NCBI GenBank assembly: GCA_030614945.1
Contig: JAUXAH010000046.1
Coordinates: 1 to 10,429 of the forward strand
Length of the DNA: 10,429 nucleotides
Direction: 5' to 3'
Source: Phycisphaerae bacterium
GTDB lineage: Bacteria > Planctomycetota > Phycisphaerae > Sedimentisphaerales > SG8-4
In this document: positions 1 to 6,632 of the stretch, piece by piece
How the letters are laid out: every line of letters starts with the position of its first letter
How positions within the stretch are numbered: position 1 is the first letter of the stretch
Notes under the pieces: model-generated
Databases searched by the model: none
Seen by the model: the letters and a program-made list of their open reading frames with translations, nothing else
Told to the model about the DNA's origin: nothing
Made by a program: the position numbers and the translations under genes

Positions 1-184
1 GGCAATGTTTGCAGTTGAGGTCATCGTCAATGTGAGTATGACGGTCGGGCTGATGCCGATTACAGGCCTGACTTTACCACTGGTAAGCTACGGCGGGTCA
101 AGCCTGCTGGTCAGTATGGCTGCTGTCGGATTATTAAATAATGTCGGGCGCTGCAGACCTTTCACCGTAGCACGAAAAGCGTGA
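1..184 (+). CDS. rodA: RodA/FtsW/SpoVE-family SEDS peptidoglycan glycosyltransferase, C-terminal end (5' partial)
   Basis: The reading frame is open from base 2 and ends at TGA 182-184, giving the last 60 residues of the protein. The segment [20 protein letters not shown] followed by SYGGSSLL is the C-terminal signature of SEDS proteins, the polytopic membrane glycosyltransferases that polymerise lipid II into glycan strands. The SYGGSS motif and the following helix ([14 protein letters not shown]) are intact, and the chain ends with a short basic tail. RodA (elongation) is preferred over FtsW (division) because the tail is short, but the fragment cannot settle this. murJ, the lipid II flippase gene, starts 51 bases downstream in the same direction and fits a shared cell-wall role. 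The stop codon lies inside a 9-bp inverted repeat. Confidence 0.88.
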   Translation, partial: AMFAVEVIVNVSMTVGLMPITGLTLPLVSYGGSSLLVSMAAVGLLNNVGRCRPFTVARKA

Positions 185-203
185 AGCGTATCGGCGCTTC
201 ACG
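180..203. repeat. Perfect 9-bp inverted repeat overlapping the rodA stop
   Basis: CGTGAAGCG (180-188) and CGCTTCACG (195-203) pair perfectly around the loop TATCGG. No T-run follows, so it is not a classical terminator. The sequence after it (ACGAAACACGAGACACC) has the low-complexity ACGA-rich look of dispersed repeats. It may be an interspersed repeat or an mRNA processing or stabilising hairpin between rodA and murJ. Confidence 0.6.
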
Positions 204-235
204 AAACACGAGACACCAGCAACAAGCAATAAACA

Positions 236-1789
236 ATGATAAAGGGCTTTAGACAAATTGCCTCTCTTACGGCGCTTAGTAGAGTGTTTGGTATGGTGCG
301 GGACATAGCTTTCGCCCATTTCTTTGGCGCCGGCTGGCTGATGACGGCCTGGACAATGGGTTTTAAGATTCCCAATCTTGCCAGAAGACTCTTTGGCGAA
401 GGAGCGGCTTCTGCTTCCTTTATTCCCGTATATAGTGAGCAGCTTCATAGAAACCCGCAGCAGGCAAAAGAACTGGCCAACACCGTTGTAACTGTTATAT
501 TCGTAGTGCTTGCGGTAATAGTCCTTATTGGCGAAGGGGTGGTTTGGGGTTACTACGGTTTTTTCGAGACCAGATTCGGGCCTCGACTCGGGCTGACATT
601 GTGTTCAATTATGCTGCCGTATATGATATTTGTTTGTATGGTGGCAATTCTGGCCGGCATCCTGAATGTACACAGACATTTTGCCACGCCTGCTGCGGCG
701 CCGATTGTGCTAAATATATTCATTATTGCGAGCATCTTATTTGCCGGCTGGGTGTTGAAAATCAAGGCCGAACAGCAGGTCTTTTTTGTTGCGGCTGCAG
801 TACTAATCGCGGGGCTTGTACAGATAGCGATTCAGATTCCCTCTCTGCGTGCCAGCGGCGTTTCAATCCGGCCCGCGTGGGATATTCACTCCGAGCCGTT
901 CAGGAAAATCATCATTTTGATGGGCCCTATGGTAATAGGTCTTACTGTTACCCAGTTGAATACACTTGCGGATGACATTATTGCTCTTTCCTTTATGAGT
1001 GAGCAAGGTTACCCCTTGAGTTATGGAGCGCCCTCTTATCTGTATTACGCCCAGCGACTTTACCAATTTCCTTTAGGAGTCCTGGGTATATCTCTGGCAA
1101 CAGCGATTTTTCCGGTTATGAGCTCGGATGCCGCCAGGAAGGATTTTGATGCACTTACCGGGACAATCGCACGTGGAATTAAGGCGGCTGTATTTATCGC
1201 AATTCCTGCCACTGCAGGAATTTTTCTGGTGGCCAGGCCGCTGGTCTCCGCTATATTCGAGCACGGCAAATTCGAGAGCGCAGACACGCCGGTAGTTGCG
1301 TGGACGTTGTCATTTTATGCCGCGGGGCTATGCGGCTATTTTGCTCAGCAGATTTTGACGCGGGCGTTTTACTCTCTGCAGGATTCTAAAACACCAATGC
1401 GCAGCGCTGTTATAGCCGTATTTGTCAACATTGTTCTTAATCTGACCCTTATCTGGTTTATGGGAGTGGCGGGTTTAGCGCTTTCGACGGCGATTTGTTC
1501 ATATTTGCAGGTCTTTATCCTTGTTTTCATGCTTCGCAAGCGGCTCGGGACACACATATTGGATGGATTGCCGGTTACGTTAGTGAAAACACTTGTGGCG
1601 ACGCTTCTTATGTGGCTGGTCGGGGCGGGGGTTTTGCACCTGTGCCGGTATTGGCCCGCCGGCACCGGTTTTGATATTCTAACGCTTGCAGTGGTCGTCC
1701 CTTCGGCGGCAACAGTGTATTTACTGGTCGCAAAGATTTTACATATCGAGATGCTTTCTCTGCTGACCGGCCGTAAAAGAGAAAATTAG
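236..1789 (+). CDS. murJ: MurJ (MviN) lipid II flippase
   Basis: A 517-residue polytopic inner-membrane protein of the MOP-superfamily MurJ/MviN type, which flips undecaprenyl-linked lipid II to the outer face for polymerisation. The N-terminus carries the family signature: SRVFGMVRD (residues 15-23), FKIPNLARRLFGEGA (43-57) and FIPVYSEQ. The arginines matching E. coli R18, R24 and R52 are present as R16, R22 and R50 or R51. Later segments such as YYAQRLYQFPLGVLGISLATAIFP and the RAFYSLQDSKTP loop are also typical. The length matches the family (about 510-530). The ATG at 236 places the signature where expected, although no clear Shine-Dalgarno precedes it. At the position of E. coli D39 there is threonine (T37). 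The TAG stop at 1787-1789 lies at the start of a dispersed repeat. Coupling with the upstream rodA-type gene is likely. Confidence 0.95.
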   Translation: MIKGFRQIASLTALSRVFGMVRDIAFAHFFGAGWLMTAWTMGFKIPNLARRLFGEGAASASFIPVYSEQLHRNPQQAKELANTVVTVIFVVLAVIVLIGEGVVWGYYGFFETRFGPRLGLTLCSIMLPYMIFVCMVAILAGILNVHRHFATPAAAPIVLNIFIIASILFAGWVLKIKAEQQVFFVAAAVLIAGLVQIAIQIPSLRASGVSIRPAWDIHSEPFRKIIILMGPMVIGLTVTQLNTLADDIIALSFMSEQGYPLSYGAPSYLYYAQRLYQFPLGVLGISLATAIFPVMSSDAARKDFDALTGTIARGIKAAVFIAIPATAGIFLVARPLVSAIFEHGKFESADTPVVAWTLSFYAAGLCGYFAQQILTRAFYSLQDSKTPMRSAVIAVFVNIVLNLTLIWFMGVAGLALSTAICSYLQVFILVFMLRKRLGTHILDGLPVTLVKTLVATLLMWLVGAGVLHLCRYWPAGTGFDILTLAVVVPSAATVYLLVAKILHIEMLSLLTGRKREN

Positions 1790-1830
1790 ACAGGATAGAC
1801 AGGATAAAGTTGATATTAAAAAAATCCTGT
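1788..1830. repeat. GACAGGAT foldback repeat at the murJ 3' end
   Basis: AGACAGGAT occurs twice in tandem (1788-1796 and 1797-1805) and is followed by the inverse ATCCTGT (1824-1830), so either copy can fold onto it. I recognise this as the GACAGGATTAACAGGAT-type dispersed repeat of environmental bacteria; that is recall and was not searched. The first copy contains the last two bases of the murJ stop codon. No T-run follows, so it is not a standard terminator. Confidence 0.6.
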
Positions 1831-1833
1831 AAT

Positions 1834-1857
1834 TCTCCTTACGGAGAGAGCGCAGAG
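1834..1857. repeat. Small TCTCC/GGAGA hairpin with CGCAGAG motif
   Basis: TCTCC (1834-1838) pairs with GGAGA (1843-1847) over the loop TTAC. CGCAGAG follows at 1851-1857. CGCAGAG is the core of the dispersed repeat seen in full form at 9853-9972, so this is probably a degraded copy. Confidence 0.4.
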
Positions 1858-1868
1858 AAAAATTTAGC

Positions 1869-1898
1869 CACGAATTGACACGAATTGTCACGAAGACA
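1869..1898. repeat. Three tandem 10-bp CACGAATTGN units
   Basis: CACGAATTGA, CACGAATTGT and CACGAAGACA follow one another with an exact 10-base period, the third unit being diverged. This is the CACGAATT-type dispersed repeat. No reading frame uses it. Confidence 0.65.
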
Positions 1899-1908
1899 TA
1901 AAGAAAAA

Positions 1909-1957
1909 ATTAGACGCAGATCCGTTCGACAAGCTCAGGACAGGTTGACGCTGATTT
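1909..1957. repeat. TTAGACGCAGA...TTGACGCTGATT repeat split by a second repeat
   Basis: The outer sequence TTAGACGCAGA (1910-1920) and TTGACGCTGATTT (1945-1957) would join into a unit like the intact copies at 2110-2190. Between the halves lie about 24 bases (1921-1944) containing TTCGACAAGCTCAGGACAGG, itself recognisable as a widespread dispersed motif. The simplest reading is insertion of one repeat into another. Confidence 0.55.
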
Positions 1958-1963
1958 GTTTTT

Positions 1964-2073
1964 AGCCAGCTTGGTGTCTTTGTCCGAATCTTTGTTCGAT
2001 GCAAGCATCTACAGAAGCTTCGTCCTCAGCCACTGGGTTCCGTCGAAGCCGGACCCCATTTGTGAAGCTGGCT
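1964..2073. repeat. 110-bp element bounded by 9-bp inverted ends (AGCCAGCTT/AAGCTGGCT)
   Basis: AGCCAGCTT (1964-1972) and AAGCTGGCT (2065-2073) are perfect inverted ends. Nested inside are compatible pairings: GTCCG 1982-1986 with CGGAC 2050-2054, GCTTCG 2017-2022 with CGAAGC 2044-2049, and GATG 1998-2001 with CATC 2006-2009. The whole could fold as a branched structure in DNA or RNA. No start-to-stop reading frame of useful size was seen. It may be a miniature mobile element or a structured RNA; the sequence alone does not decide. Confidence 0.45.
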
Positions 2074-2087
2074 TAAAAGGGGAGTGT

Positions 2088-2190
2088 TTTAGACAAGATT
2101 GACACTGTTTTTTTTAGACGCGGATTAACACAGGATTAACACTGTTTGATTTAAATTTTTTAGACGCGGATTACGCAGATTGACGCTGAA
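2088..2190. repeat. Three degenerate tandem copies of a TTAGACGCGGATTAACAC-type repeat
   Basis: Copies begin at about 2088 (TTTAGACAAGATTGACACTG), 2113 (TTTAGACGCGGATTAACACA and onward) and 2158 (TTTAGACGCGGATTACGCAG and onward). Each opens with T-run plus AGAC and ends with GAC/AAC-rCTG. A fourth, interrupted copy lies at 1909-1957. Unit lengths differ, so this is not a simple tandem array and there are no CRISPR-like spacers. Confidence 0.6.
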
Positions 2191-2245
2191 TCAAAAATAA
2201 AATAACAACGGAATCAGTGTCTGAAATACAAAAACTACGAACATA

Positions 2246-2278
2246 ACTTTTGCGACTTTTGAGCTTTTTTGCGGCAAA
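2246..2278. repeat. T-rich CTTTTGCGACTTTTGAG-type repeat
   Basis: The stretch has three T4-T6 runs separated by GCGAC, GAGC and GCGGC, resembling the TTTTGTGGC-type dispersed repeat I know from similar genomes. It is weakly supported because only one copy is in the window. It lies just upstream of the promoter of the TPR gene. Together with the preceding entries it accounts for most of the gene-free stretch 1790-2372. Confidence 0.3.
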
Positions 2279-2300
2279 ATAATTACTTCTCCTTTTCACT

Positions 2301-2328
2301 TTGAACCGGAGGAAGAATAGTGTATAAT
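2301..2328 (+). promoter_or_regulatory. Sigma-70-type promoter of the TPR protein gene
   Basis: TTGAAC (2301-2306) as the -35 box and a consensus TATAAT (2323-2328) as the -10 box are separated by 16 bases. The predicted start, near 2335, leaves a leader of about 40 bases. A good ribosome binding site, AGGAAGGA (2356-2363), stands 9 bases before the ATG at 2373. The combination makes this the clearest promoter in the window. Confidence 0.6.
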
Positions 2329-2372
2329 GCTTCTGGTATTTATATTTTGGGGTTTAGGAAGGAATTGTAAAA

Positions 2373-3704
2373 ATGCACATAACTATTAACAGATTTCTTA
2401 CTATAGCCGTGATAACTTTTACGTTCTCTTCTGCTTGTTTTGGAACAAACAAGTCTCAGGCAAATGAACCATCGACCGCGAAAGCGAGCCAGTCTGGTAC
2501 TGCGCAGAAACTGACCTTTGATACCCAAATCAATTCCGACGCAATAAGAGCTGCAAAAGCAGAACTCCGCGCTGAAATGTATAAAGACTCTGCAGACAGC
2601 CTAAAGTGGGCTCTGGGTATTATAATTGGCTTGGTAATTATCTTTGTAGGTTATGCTGTTTTCAAAGACACCAGAGAATATAGGCAAGCGGTTGCGGATG
2701 CGAAGCAGGCCTTAAGCCAGGCAAGAGAAGCAAGCAAAGAAGCCAGAGACGCAAGTGACAAGGCAAGAGATTGGGAGGAAAAAGCCCGTGAAAAATTGGC
2801 TAGCATCGACGAAAAAGTCGCAGACAAGCTCAAAGAAATAGAGGCAAAAGGCAAAGCGTCAATAACCGACCTCGCCCAAGAAGGGAAAAAGCAGCGTAAA
2901 ATCAGCGAACTATTCACGAAAGGCATAAATGCTCACCAAAGAAAAGACGATGTCCTTGCAGCAGAGTATTTCGAACAAATAGTAAAAATCGATCCAACAA
3001 ATGTACCGGCATTAAATAACTGGTCTGCCGCGCTTGGAGATCTGGCAAGAACAAAAGAAGGTGATGAGGCTTCTAACCTTTCGAGTCAATCTTGCGAGAA
3101 GTGCGAAAGGGTCATTAAAATAAAACCTAACTTCGCCCTAGCTTACAACAATTGGGCTGTTGCGCTTATAACTTTGGCAGAAACAAAAGAAGATGATGAG
3201 GCTTATGGCCTTTTAGGTCAAGCCTGCGAGAAGTGTGTAAAAGCAATTAAAATCAAGCCGAATTACGCCGAAGCATACAACAGTTGGGGTGCTGCCCTAG
3301 CTGAACAAGGCAAGATAAAAAGTGACGATAAGCTGTTCGAGCAGGCTTATGAAAAATATAAAAAAACCGTTGAGCTCAAGCCGTCTTACTTAGAAGCTCG
3401 GAATAACTGGGGAGCTGCACTGTTACATCAAGCACGAATCAAAACTGGTAAAAAACGGAAGAATTTGCTTGATGAAGCCAAAGAGAAGTGCTTAAAAGCG
3501 GAGTCGATTAAAACCGGTGAGGGTAGCTACAACTTAGCTTGCGTATGTGCCAGCTTGGACGATGAGAAAGAGTGTAAAAAATGGCTTAAAACTGGTGAGC
3601 AGGCTGGAACTCTATCAACTCGTAAGCATGCTATGGGTGATGACGACCTTAAAAGTGTCCGTAGTAAACAATGGTTCAAAGAAATTCGGTGGAAGGGCGA
3701 ATAG
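2373..3704 (+). CDS. Membrane-anchored coiled-coil TPR-repeat protein
   Basis: A 443-residue protein of unknown specific function. Residues 1-24 look like a signal peptide or first membrane segment (hydrophobic 8-22, small residues before TNKSQ). A strong transmembrane helix spans 79-97 (WALGIIIGLVIIFVGYAVF). Residues 100-175 are Ala/Lys/Glu/Arg-rich and should form a coiled coil. Tetratricopeptide-like repeats follow from about 178 to 380, with the motif N(N/S)WxxAL at 215, 259, 303 and 344, a period of 44, 44 and 41 residues rather than the standard 34. The end (383-443), with YNLACVCASLDD and DDDLKSVRSKQWFKEI, resembles the usual closing segment of TPR proteins. Two adjacent repeats carry CEKC motifs (C241/C244 and C285/C288). 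TPRs bind proteins, so a scaffold at the membrane is a reasonable inference. The gene has its own promoter and converges with the next gene. Confidence 0.85.
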   Translation: MHITINRFLTIAVITFTFSSACFGTNKSQANEPSTAKASQSGTAQKLTFDTQINSDAIRAAKAELRAEMYKDSADSLKWALGIIIGLVIIFVGYAVFKDTREYRQAVADAKQALSQAREASKEARDASDKARDWEEKAREKLASIDEKVADKLKEIEAKGKASITDLAQEGKKQRKISELFTKGINAHQRKDDVLAAEYFEQIVKIDPTNVPALNNWSAALGDLARTKEGDEASNLSSQSCEKCERVIKIKPNFALAYNNWAVALITLAETKEDDEAYGLLGQACEKCVKAIKIKPNYAEAYNSWGAALAEQGKIKSDDKLFEQAYEKYKKTVELKPSYLEARNNWGAALLHQARIKTGKKRKNLLDEAKEKCLKAESIKTGEGSYNLACVCASLDDEKECKKWLKTGEQAGTLSTRKHAMGDDDLKSVRSKQWFKEIRWKGE

Positions 3705-3813
3705 GAACAATCCTCACAATCTGTTTCTTGCCAAATGTGATTTTTTCGGTTATAAATTCGTATTGCGTCGTGCGTCCCTTCGACTTCTCTTTCGGCTCTG
3801 ATCAGCCAAACGA

Positions 3814-3833
3814 CCCCCAAATAAATTTGGGGG
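3814..3833. terminator. Strong hairpin in the convergent gap (possible bidirectional terminator)
   Basis: CCCCCAAA (3814-3821) pairs with TTTGGGGG (3826-3833) over TAAA, an 8-bp stem that is GC-rich at its base. It lies between the ends of two convergent genes (3704 and 3906), where a shared terminator would be useful. No T-run follows on either strand, so intrinsic termination is uncertain and it may instead be a dispersed repeat. Confidence 0.4.
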
Positions 3834-3867
3834 CTAAACATTAGATTCCGTGTCCCCCGACTACTGG

Positions 3868-3903
3868 GTCCCTGTCTACAACATACAGGGATTCGGACAG
3901 GGG
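3868..3903. repeat. CCCTGTC/GACAGGG inverted repeats
   Basis: CCCTGT (3870-3875) can pair with ACAGGG (3885-3890), or CCCTGTC (3870-3876) with GACAGGG (3897-3903), giving alternative hairpins just beyond the stop of the glycosyltransferase gene. With the 3814-3833 hairpin it makes up most of the structure in the 200-base convergent gap. The rest, 3705-3813, holds no gene that I can support. Confidence 0.4.
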
Positions 3904-3905
3904 TG

Positions 3906-5462
3906 TTAGCGTTTGAAGTAGAGTGTTGGGCCGGTGTCGTAGGTTTTTGTTTCCCATTTTTCCCTGTCAGGCAGAACGGCTGATTCAAAGAGGGGGGCTT
4001 CGAGACGTTTCATTTCTACGCCGAGGAGCACCGCTGAAGGCGGGGATTTTTCGAGTAGTGCGCGGAGTGTTTCCGGGCCTACGGTATGTGTAACAGCACG
4101 GTCGGCGGGCGTCAGTGAATCTGCAATTCTGTACACAATCGAGCCGGCAGACAGTTCGGTATAAATGTCGCAGCCGCCTTCGAGAGCATAGAGAGGGGCA
4201 AGAGTAAGTATTAGTTTTGGCTCTTTTATTTTTTCGGCAATATCCTCTGAAACCCTGTGCAGACGCATCGGCTCCCAACTTTCCGGCACAAAAACCATTA
4301 CAGTCCTGTACAACACCACAGGGTACGAGACAACTGCCACAACAACACAGACTGATACCAATACAGAAGCTATTTTGAAATGCTTATTGAGGCCACTCTT
4401 GTTAGCAATTTTTCGTAAATACAGAAGCGGGAAAGCTGCGCTAATTATTAAAAAGGGGACCGGCATCGCAAGGTATTGTCTCCACATCGTAGGCGGAATC
4501 AAAGCAATTACAAAAAATGTCAACGGCAGCAGGGCGGCGAGTAATAGACTTCGGGCGCTCGATATTTTTGATCTCCGGCGAAGACATACAATCACCAGCC
4601 AAAGATAAATCGTCAGCACAATAAGTGCGAAATAGCCAGGCATTGTAAGGCAGGTGAATATTAGATTAAATTTGTTATGAACCATACCTATCTGGTGCAG
4701 CCATTCGCCGTAGAGCACAGGTATCCGCAGCACATTTAGAAAAAACGCTCGCGGCGCCAGAGCTATCACCCAAACAGGCCAGATCAATAGGATAGCAGCA
4801 GCAATCAAGAACGGCAGGGCGGTCTTAAATCTTTGCTTGAGCGACTCGGCGGGCTGGGCCAGCAACACCACGAAAAACAAAAGCTGCACAAGCGCCGTGG
4901 TTATACGCATACAGGTTGCTAATGTAAGCAGGGCGCCGATGGCAGCGATTCGCCAGTATTTTAACTTTTGCTTAAAATCGGTAGATATGAACAGCCAGAA
5001 AGACAGCACGACGCAAAGAATCGCAACGTCGTGGTTCCAGGCATAGCCGTTGGCATAATCCACGAGGGGATTAAATACGTATAGAACAGCCGCTGCCAGG
5101 GGCAAAAGCGTTCCGGAAACTGCAAAAGACTTAAAGATGCGCCGATATATGCCCACAATGCACACCATCACGAGGATGTCACATAAAACTGAGATGATTC
5201 TACCCACAAGCAGATAGTGTGTTGTGTTCAGCATTTTGAACAGGGCTGCATAGAGCAACGGGTGATAGGGCATTTGGGCCGGGTATGAAAAATCCCTGTA
5301 AATCATCTTTCCCTGTGTCAGCAAAGAGCCGGCGGTGCAGTACATTTGCTCATCGCGGCCGAGCGGCTTGGTCATACTATTGGTCAGGATTGCAAGCGAA
5401 AGGGCAATCAGTATTAAGACAACTAATATATTGGCGATTCTTGCAGACATCATTAGCATCAT
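3906..5462 (-). CDS. GT-C-fold (ArnT/PMT-like) integral membrane glycosyltransferase
   Basis: A 518-residue membrane protein with about 11 hydrophobic helices (roughly 10-27, 84-105, 116-135, 144-161, 170-186, 188-204, 214-236, 268-294, 304-324, 330-348 and 364-388) and a soluble C-terminal part (390-518), probably outside the membrane. The first loop holds GRDEQMY (D37, E38) followed by LLTQGKMIYRDFSYP and PYHPLLY. In GT-C enzymes such as GT39/ArnT the acidic pair in this loop is catalytic or metal-binding. The likely role is transfer of a sugar from a polyprenyl-phosphate donor to a lipid, polymer or protein; the substrate cannot be told. The start is uncertain. ATG at 5460-5462 is the longest, but methionines 2, 4 and 5 are alternatives, and an 8-bp hairpin occupies the place of the ribosome binding site. 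Confidence 0.75.
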   Translation of the reverse strand: MMLMMSARIANILVVLILIALSLAILTNSMTKPLGRDEQMYCTAGSLLTQGKMIYRDFSYPAQMPYHPLLYAALFKMLNTTHYLLVGRIISVLCDILVMVCIVGIYRRIFKSFAVSGTLLPLAAAVLYVFNPLVDYANGYAWNHDVAILCVVLSFWLFISTDFKQKLKYWRIAAIGALLTLATCMRITTALVQLLFFVVLLAQPAESLKQRFKTALPFLIAAAILLIWPVWVIALAPRAFFLNVLRIPVLYGEWLHQIGMVHNKFNLIFTCLTMPGYFALIVLTIYLWLVIVCLRRRSKISSARSLLLAALLPLTFFVIALIPPTMWRQYLAMPVPFLIISAAFPLLYLRKIANKSGLNKHFKIASVLVSVCVVVAVVSYPVVLYRTVMVFVPESWEPMRLHRVSEDIAEKIKEPKLILTLAPLYALEGGCDIYTELSAGSIVYRIADSLTPADRAVTHTVGPETLRALLEKSPPSAVLLGVEMKRLEAPLFESAVLPDREKWETKTYDTGPTLYFKR

Positions 5463-5465
5463 CTC

Positions 5466-5483
5466 GGTGGGGCAAGCCCCACC
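5466..5483. repeat. GGTGGGGC-AA-GCCCCACC palindrome abutting a start codon
   Basis: A perfect 8-bp inverted repeat, with CTACACC after it on the + strand. In the mRNA of the minus-strand glycosyltransferase it ends three bases (GAG) before the first AUG. It matches a GTAGGGTGGGC-type dispersed motif I recognise from environmental genomes. Confidence 0.65.
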
Positions 5484-5516
5484 CTACACCTAAAAACTCA
5501 AAGCCATCATCGCGTT

Positions 5517-5547
5517 GAGATTGCTTCGCTCCGCTCGCAATAACGAA
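5517..5547. repeat. GAGATTGCTTCG...CTCGCAAT dispersed repeat, uninterrupted copy
   Basis: GAGATTGCTTCG at 5517-5528 continues through CTCCGCTCGCAATAACGAA. The ends ATTGC and GCAAT are inverted. Two interrupted relatives lie at 7938-8038 and 8055-8116, making this the reference copy in the window. Confidence 0.7.
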
Positions 5548-5586
5548 CTCCGGCCTGATGTTTTCTACAAAGAATACTGACAATTA

Positions 5587-5619
5587 AAAAATAGTAAATA
5601 GTCAATAATAAATAGTAAA
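5587..5619. repeat. AATAGTA-type AT-rich short tandem repeat
   Basis: Three close copies of AATAGT occur within 33 bases, ending three bases from the stop of the CNNM gene. On the minus strand it reads as TTTACTATT units. With the two preceding repeats it fills most of the gap 5463-5621. Confidence 0.5.
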
Positions 5620-5621
5620 CC

Positions 5622-6632
5622 TTACCATTCAGCCAACTCGCCGAGCAGCTCCTCAACCAGGTCCTTCATCGTTACGATGCCGATAGGCCTTTCCCGACCA
5701 GCAGGACCGGCTCTCGTAACCAAAACGATTTTTTGATTTTCACTTTGCATAACATTTATCGCGTCGATAACAGTAGTATCTGCGTGAAGCTTTCGGATTG
5801 GCTTTATAAAATTATGTAGATTAGTGAACTGCTCTGATGAGCTTAAGCAATCGTAAATATTTATAAAGCCGACGATATTTGCAGGCCGCTCGTCTACGAC
5901 CGGCAGACGAGTAAAGACAGACTCCTTCAATTTGTTCAATAAAGCCGAATTATCAGAGTTTGCATCGACCATCTCAACTTTATTAATAGGCGTCATCACG
6001 GCTCCTATTGCAATGTTCGAGATGCTAACCAGGCGGTTTATGATGTCGGTCTGCACGGAACTCAAGAGCCCTTCTTCTCGAATGTCTGTGAAAATTGCCC
6101 TGATATGATGTCTCTGCACAGCGGTTATCGCCGTCCTGAAGGGGACAGGCGCTCCTGTTAATCGGGCGAAAATGCCGGACATAAATTTAAGCAGGGGCAC
6201 CGCTCCGCACCAGCTAAAAACTTTGTGAAATGCGAATAAGACAGGTGCAAAAAAGGACATTAGATAATCGGCACGATAAAAGAAGATGTTTTTCGGTATC
6301 AGCTCGGCGAATACAAACAGTATCGGCACGGTTATCAATGTTGCAAATAGCTCGGCGGTGTGTGCGCCCTCGACCTTGCTCAACAAAAGATAAGTTACAA
6401 TACTCGTAACAAAATAGTGTGTGAGATTGTTACCTACCAACATTGAGAGAAGCAGGGCGGGGCTGTCACGTAAACACTTGCCGAGGATGACAAATGATAA
6501 TCGCTTTTTTTCAATACCGAGCCGTAAGCGCAGCCGGCTGAGCTGGTATATCCCTGTTTCAGCACCGGCAAAGAGACCGGAGAGAATAACAGTGAACACA
6601 GCTACCAATATTAAAGCTATTCTATTGCTCAT
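5622..6632 (-). CDS. CNNM/DUF21-CBS membrane protein without CorC_HlyC domain (second of tandem pair)
   Basis: A 336-residue protein with the CNNM (DUF21) transmembrane domain in its first 150 residues: the signature LSGLFAGAETGIY at 17-29 and AELIPKN at 109-115. A CBS pair follows, beginning at VMTPINKVEMV (about 212-222). The chain stops right after the second CBS (LVEELLGELAEW), so the usual C-terminal CorC_HlyC domain is absent. Its second CBS lacks the DEYGG motif common in the family, having TRAGPAGRERPIGIVTMKD instead. The family includes Mg2+/Co2+ export proteins, with CBS domains sensing nucleotide; that role is inferred here. ATG at 6630-6632 overlaps the upstream gene by 11 bases, suggesting translational coupling. 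A TTG at 6648-6650 would add six residues (MSRFRL) but has no better ribosome binding site. Confidence 0.85.
   Translation of the reverse strand: MSNRIALILVAVFTVILSGLFAGAETGIYQLSRLRLRLGIEKKRLSFVILGKCLRDSPALLLSMLVGNNLTHYFVTSIVTYLLLSKVEGAHTAELFATLITVPILFVFAELIPKNIFFYRADYLMSFFAPVLFAFHKVFSWCGAVPLLKFMSGIFARLTGAPVPFRTAITAVQRHHIRAIFTDIREEGLLSSVQTDIINRLVSISNIAIGAVMTPINKVEMVDANSDNSALLNKLKESVFTRLPVVDERPANIVGFINIYDCLSSSEQFTNLHNFIKPIRKLHADTTVIDAINVMQSENQKIVLVTRAGPAGRERPIGIVTMKDLVEELLGELAEW

Noticed and set aside
544..975. Open frame of 143 codons inside murJ
   Set aside because: It lies in another frame of a strongly supported gene and reads as a Cys-rich, non-family sequence.
2023..2073. tmRNA-like 5' end on the minus strand (GGCTTCGACGGAA)
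   Set aside because: The similarity is limited to a few bases, and no tRNA-like 3' half or tag frame is seen nearby.
2083..2115. Intrinsic terminator (AGTGT/ACACT followed by eight T)
   Set aside because: The stem is only five base pairs with a 14-base loop, and the T-run is part of the TTAGAC repeat family; it is also about 300 bases beyond murJ.
1790..2372. CRISPR array in the repeat-rich gap
   Set aside because: Repeat units differ in length and sequence, there are no regular unique spacers, and no cas gene is nearby.
3527..3988. Open frame of 153 codons on the - strand
   Set aside because: It overlaps the ends of two well-supported genes and the repeat gap, and its composition is a shadow of the other strand.
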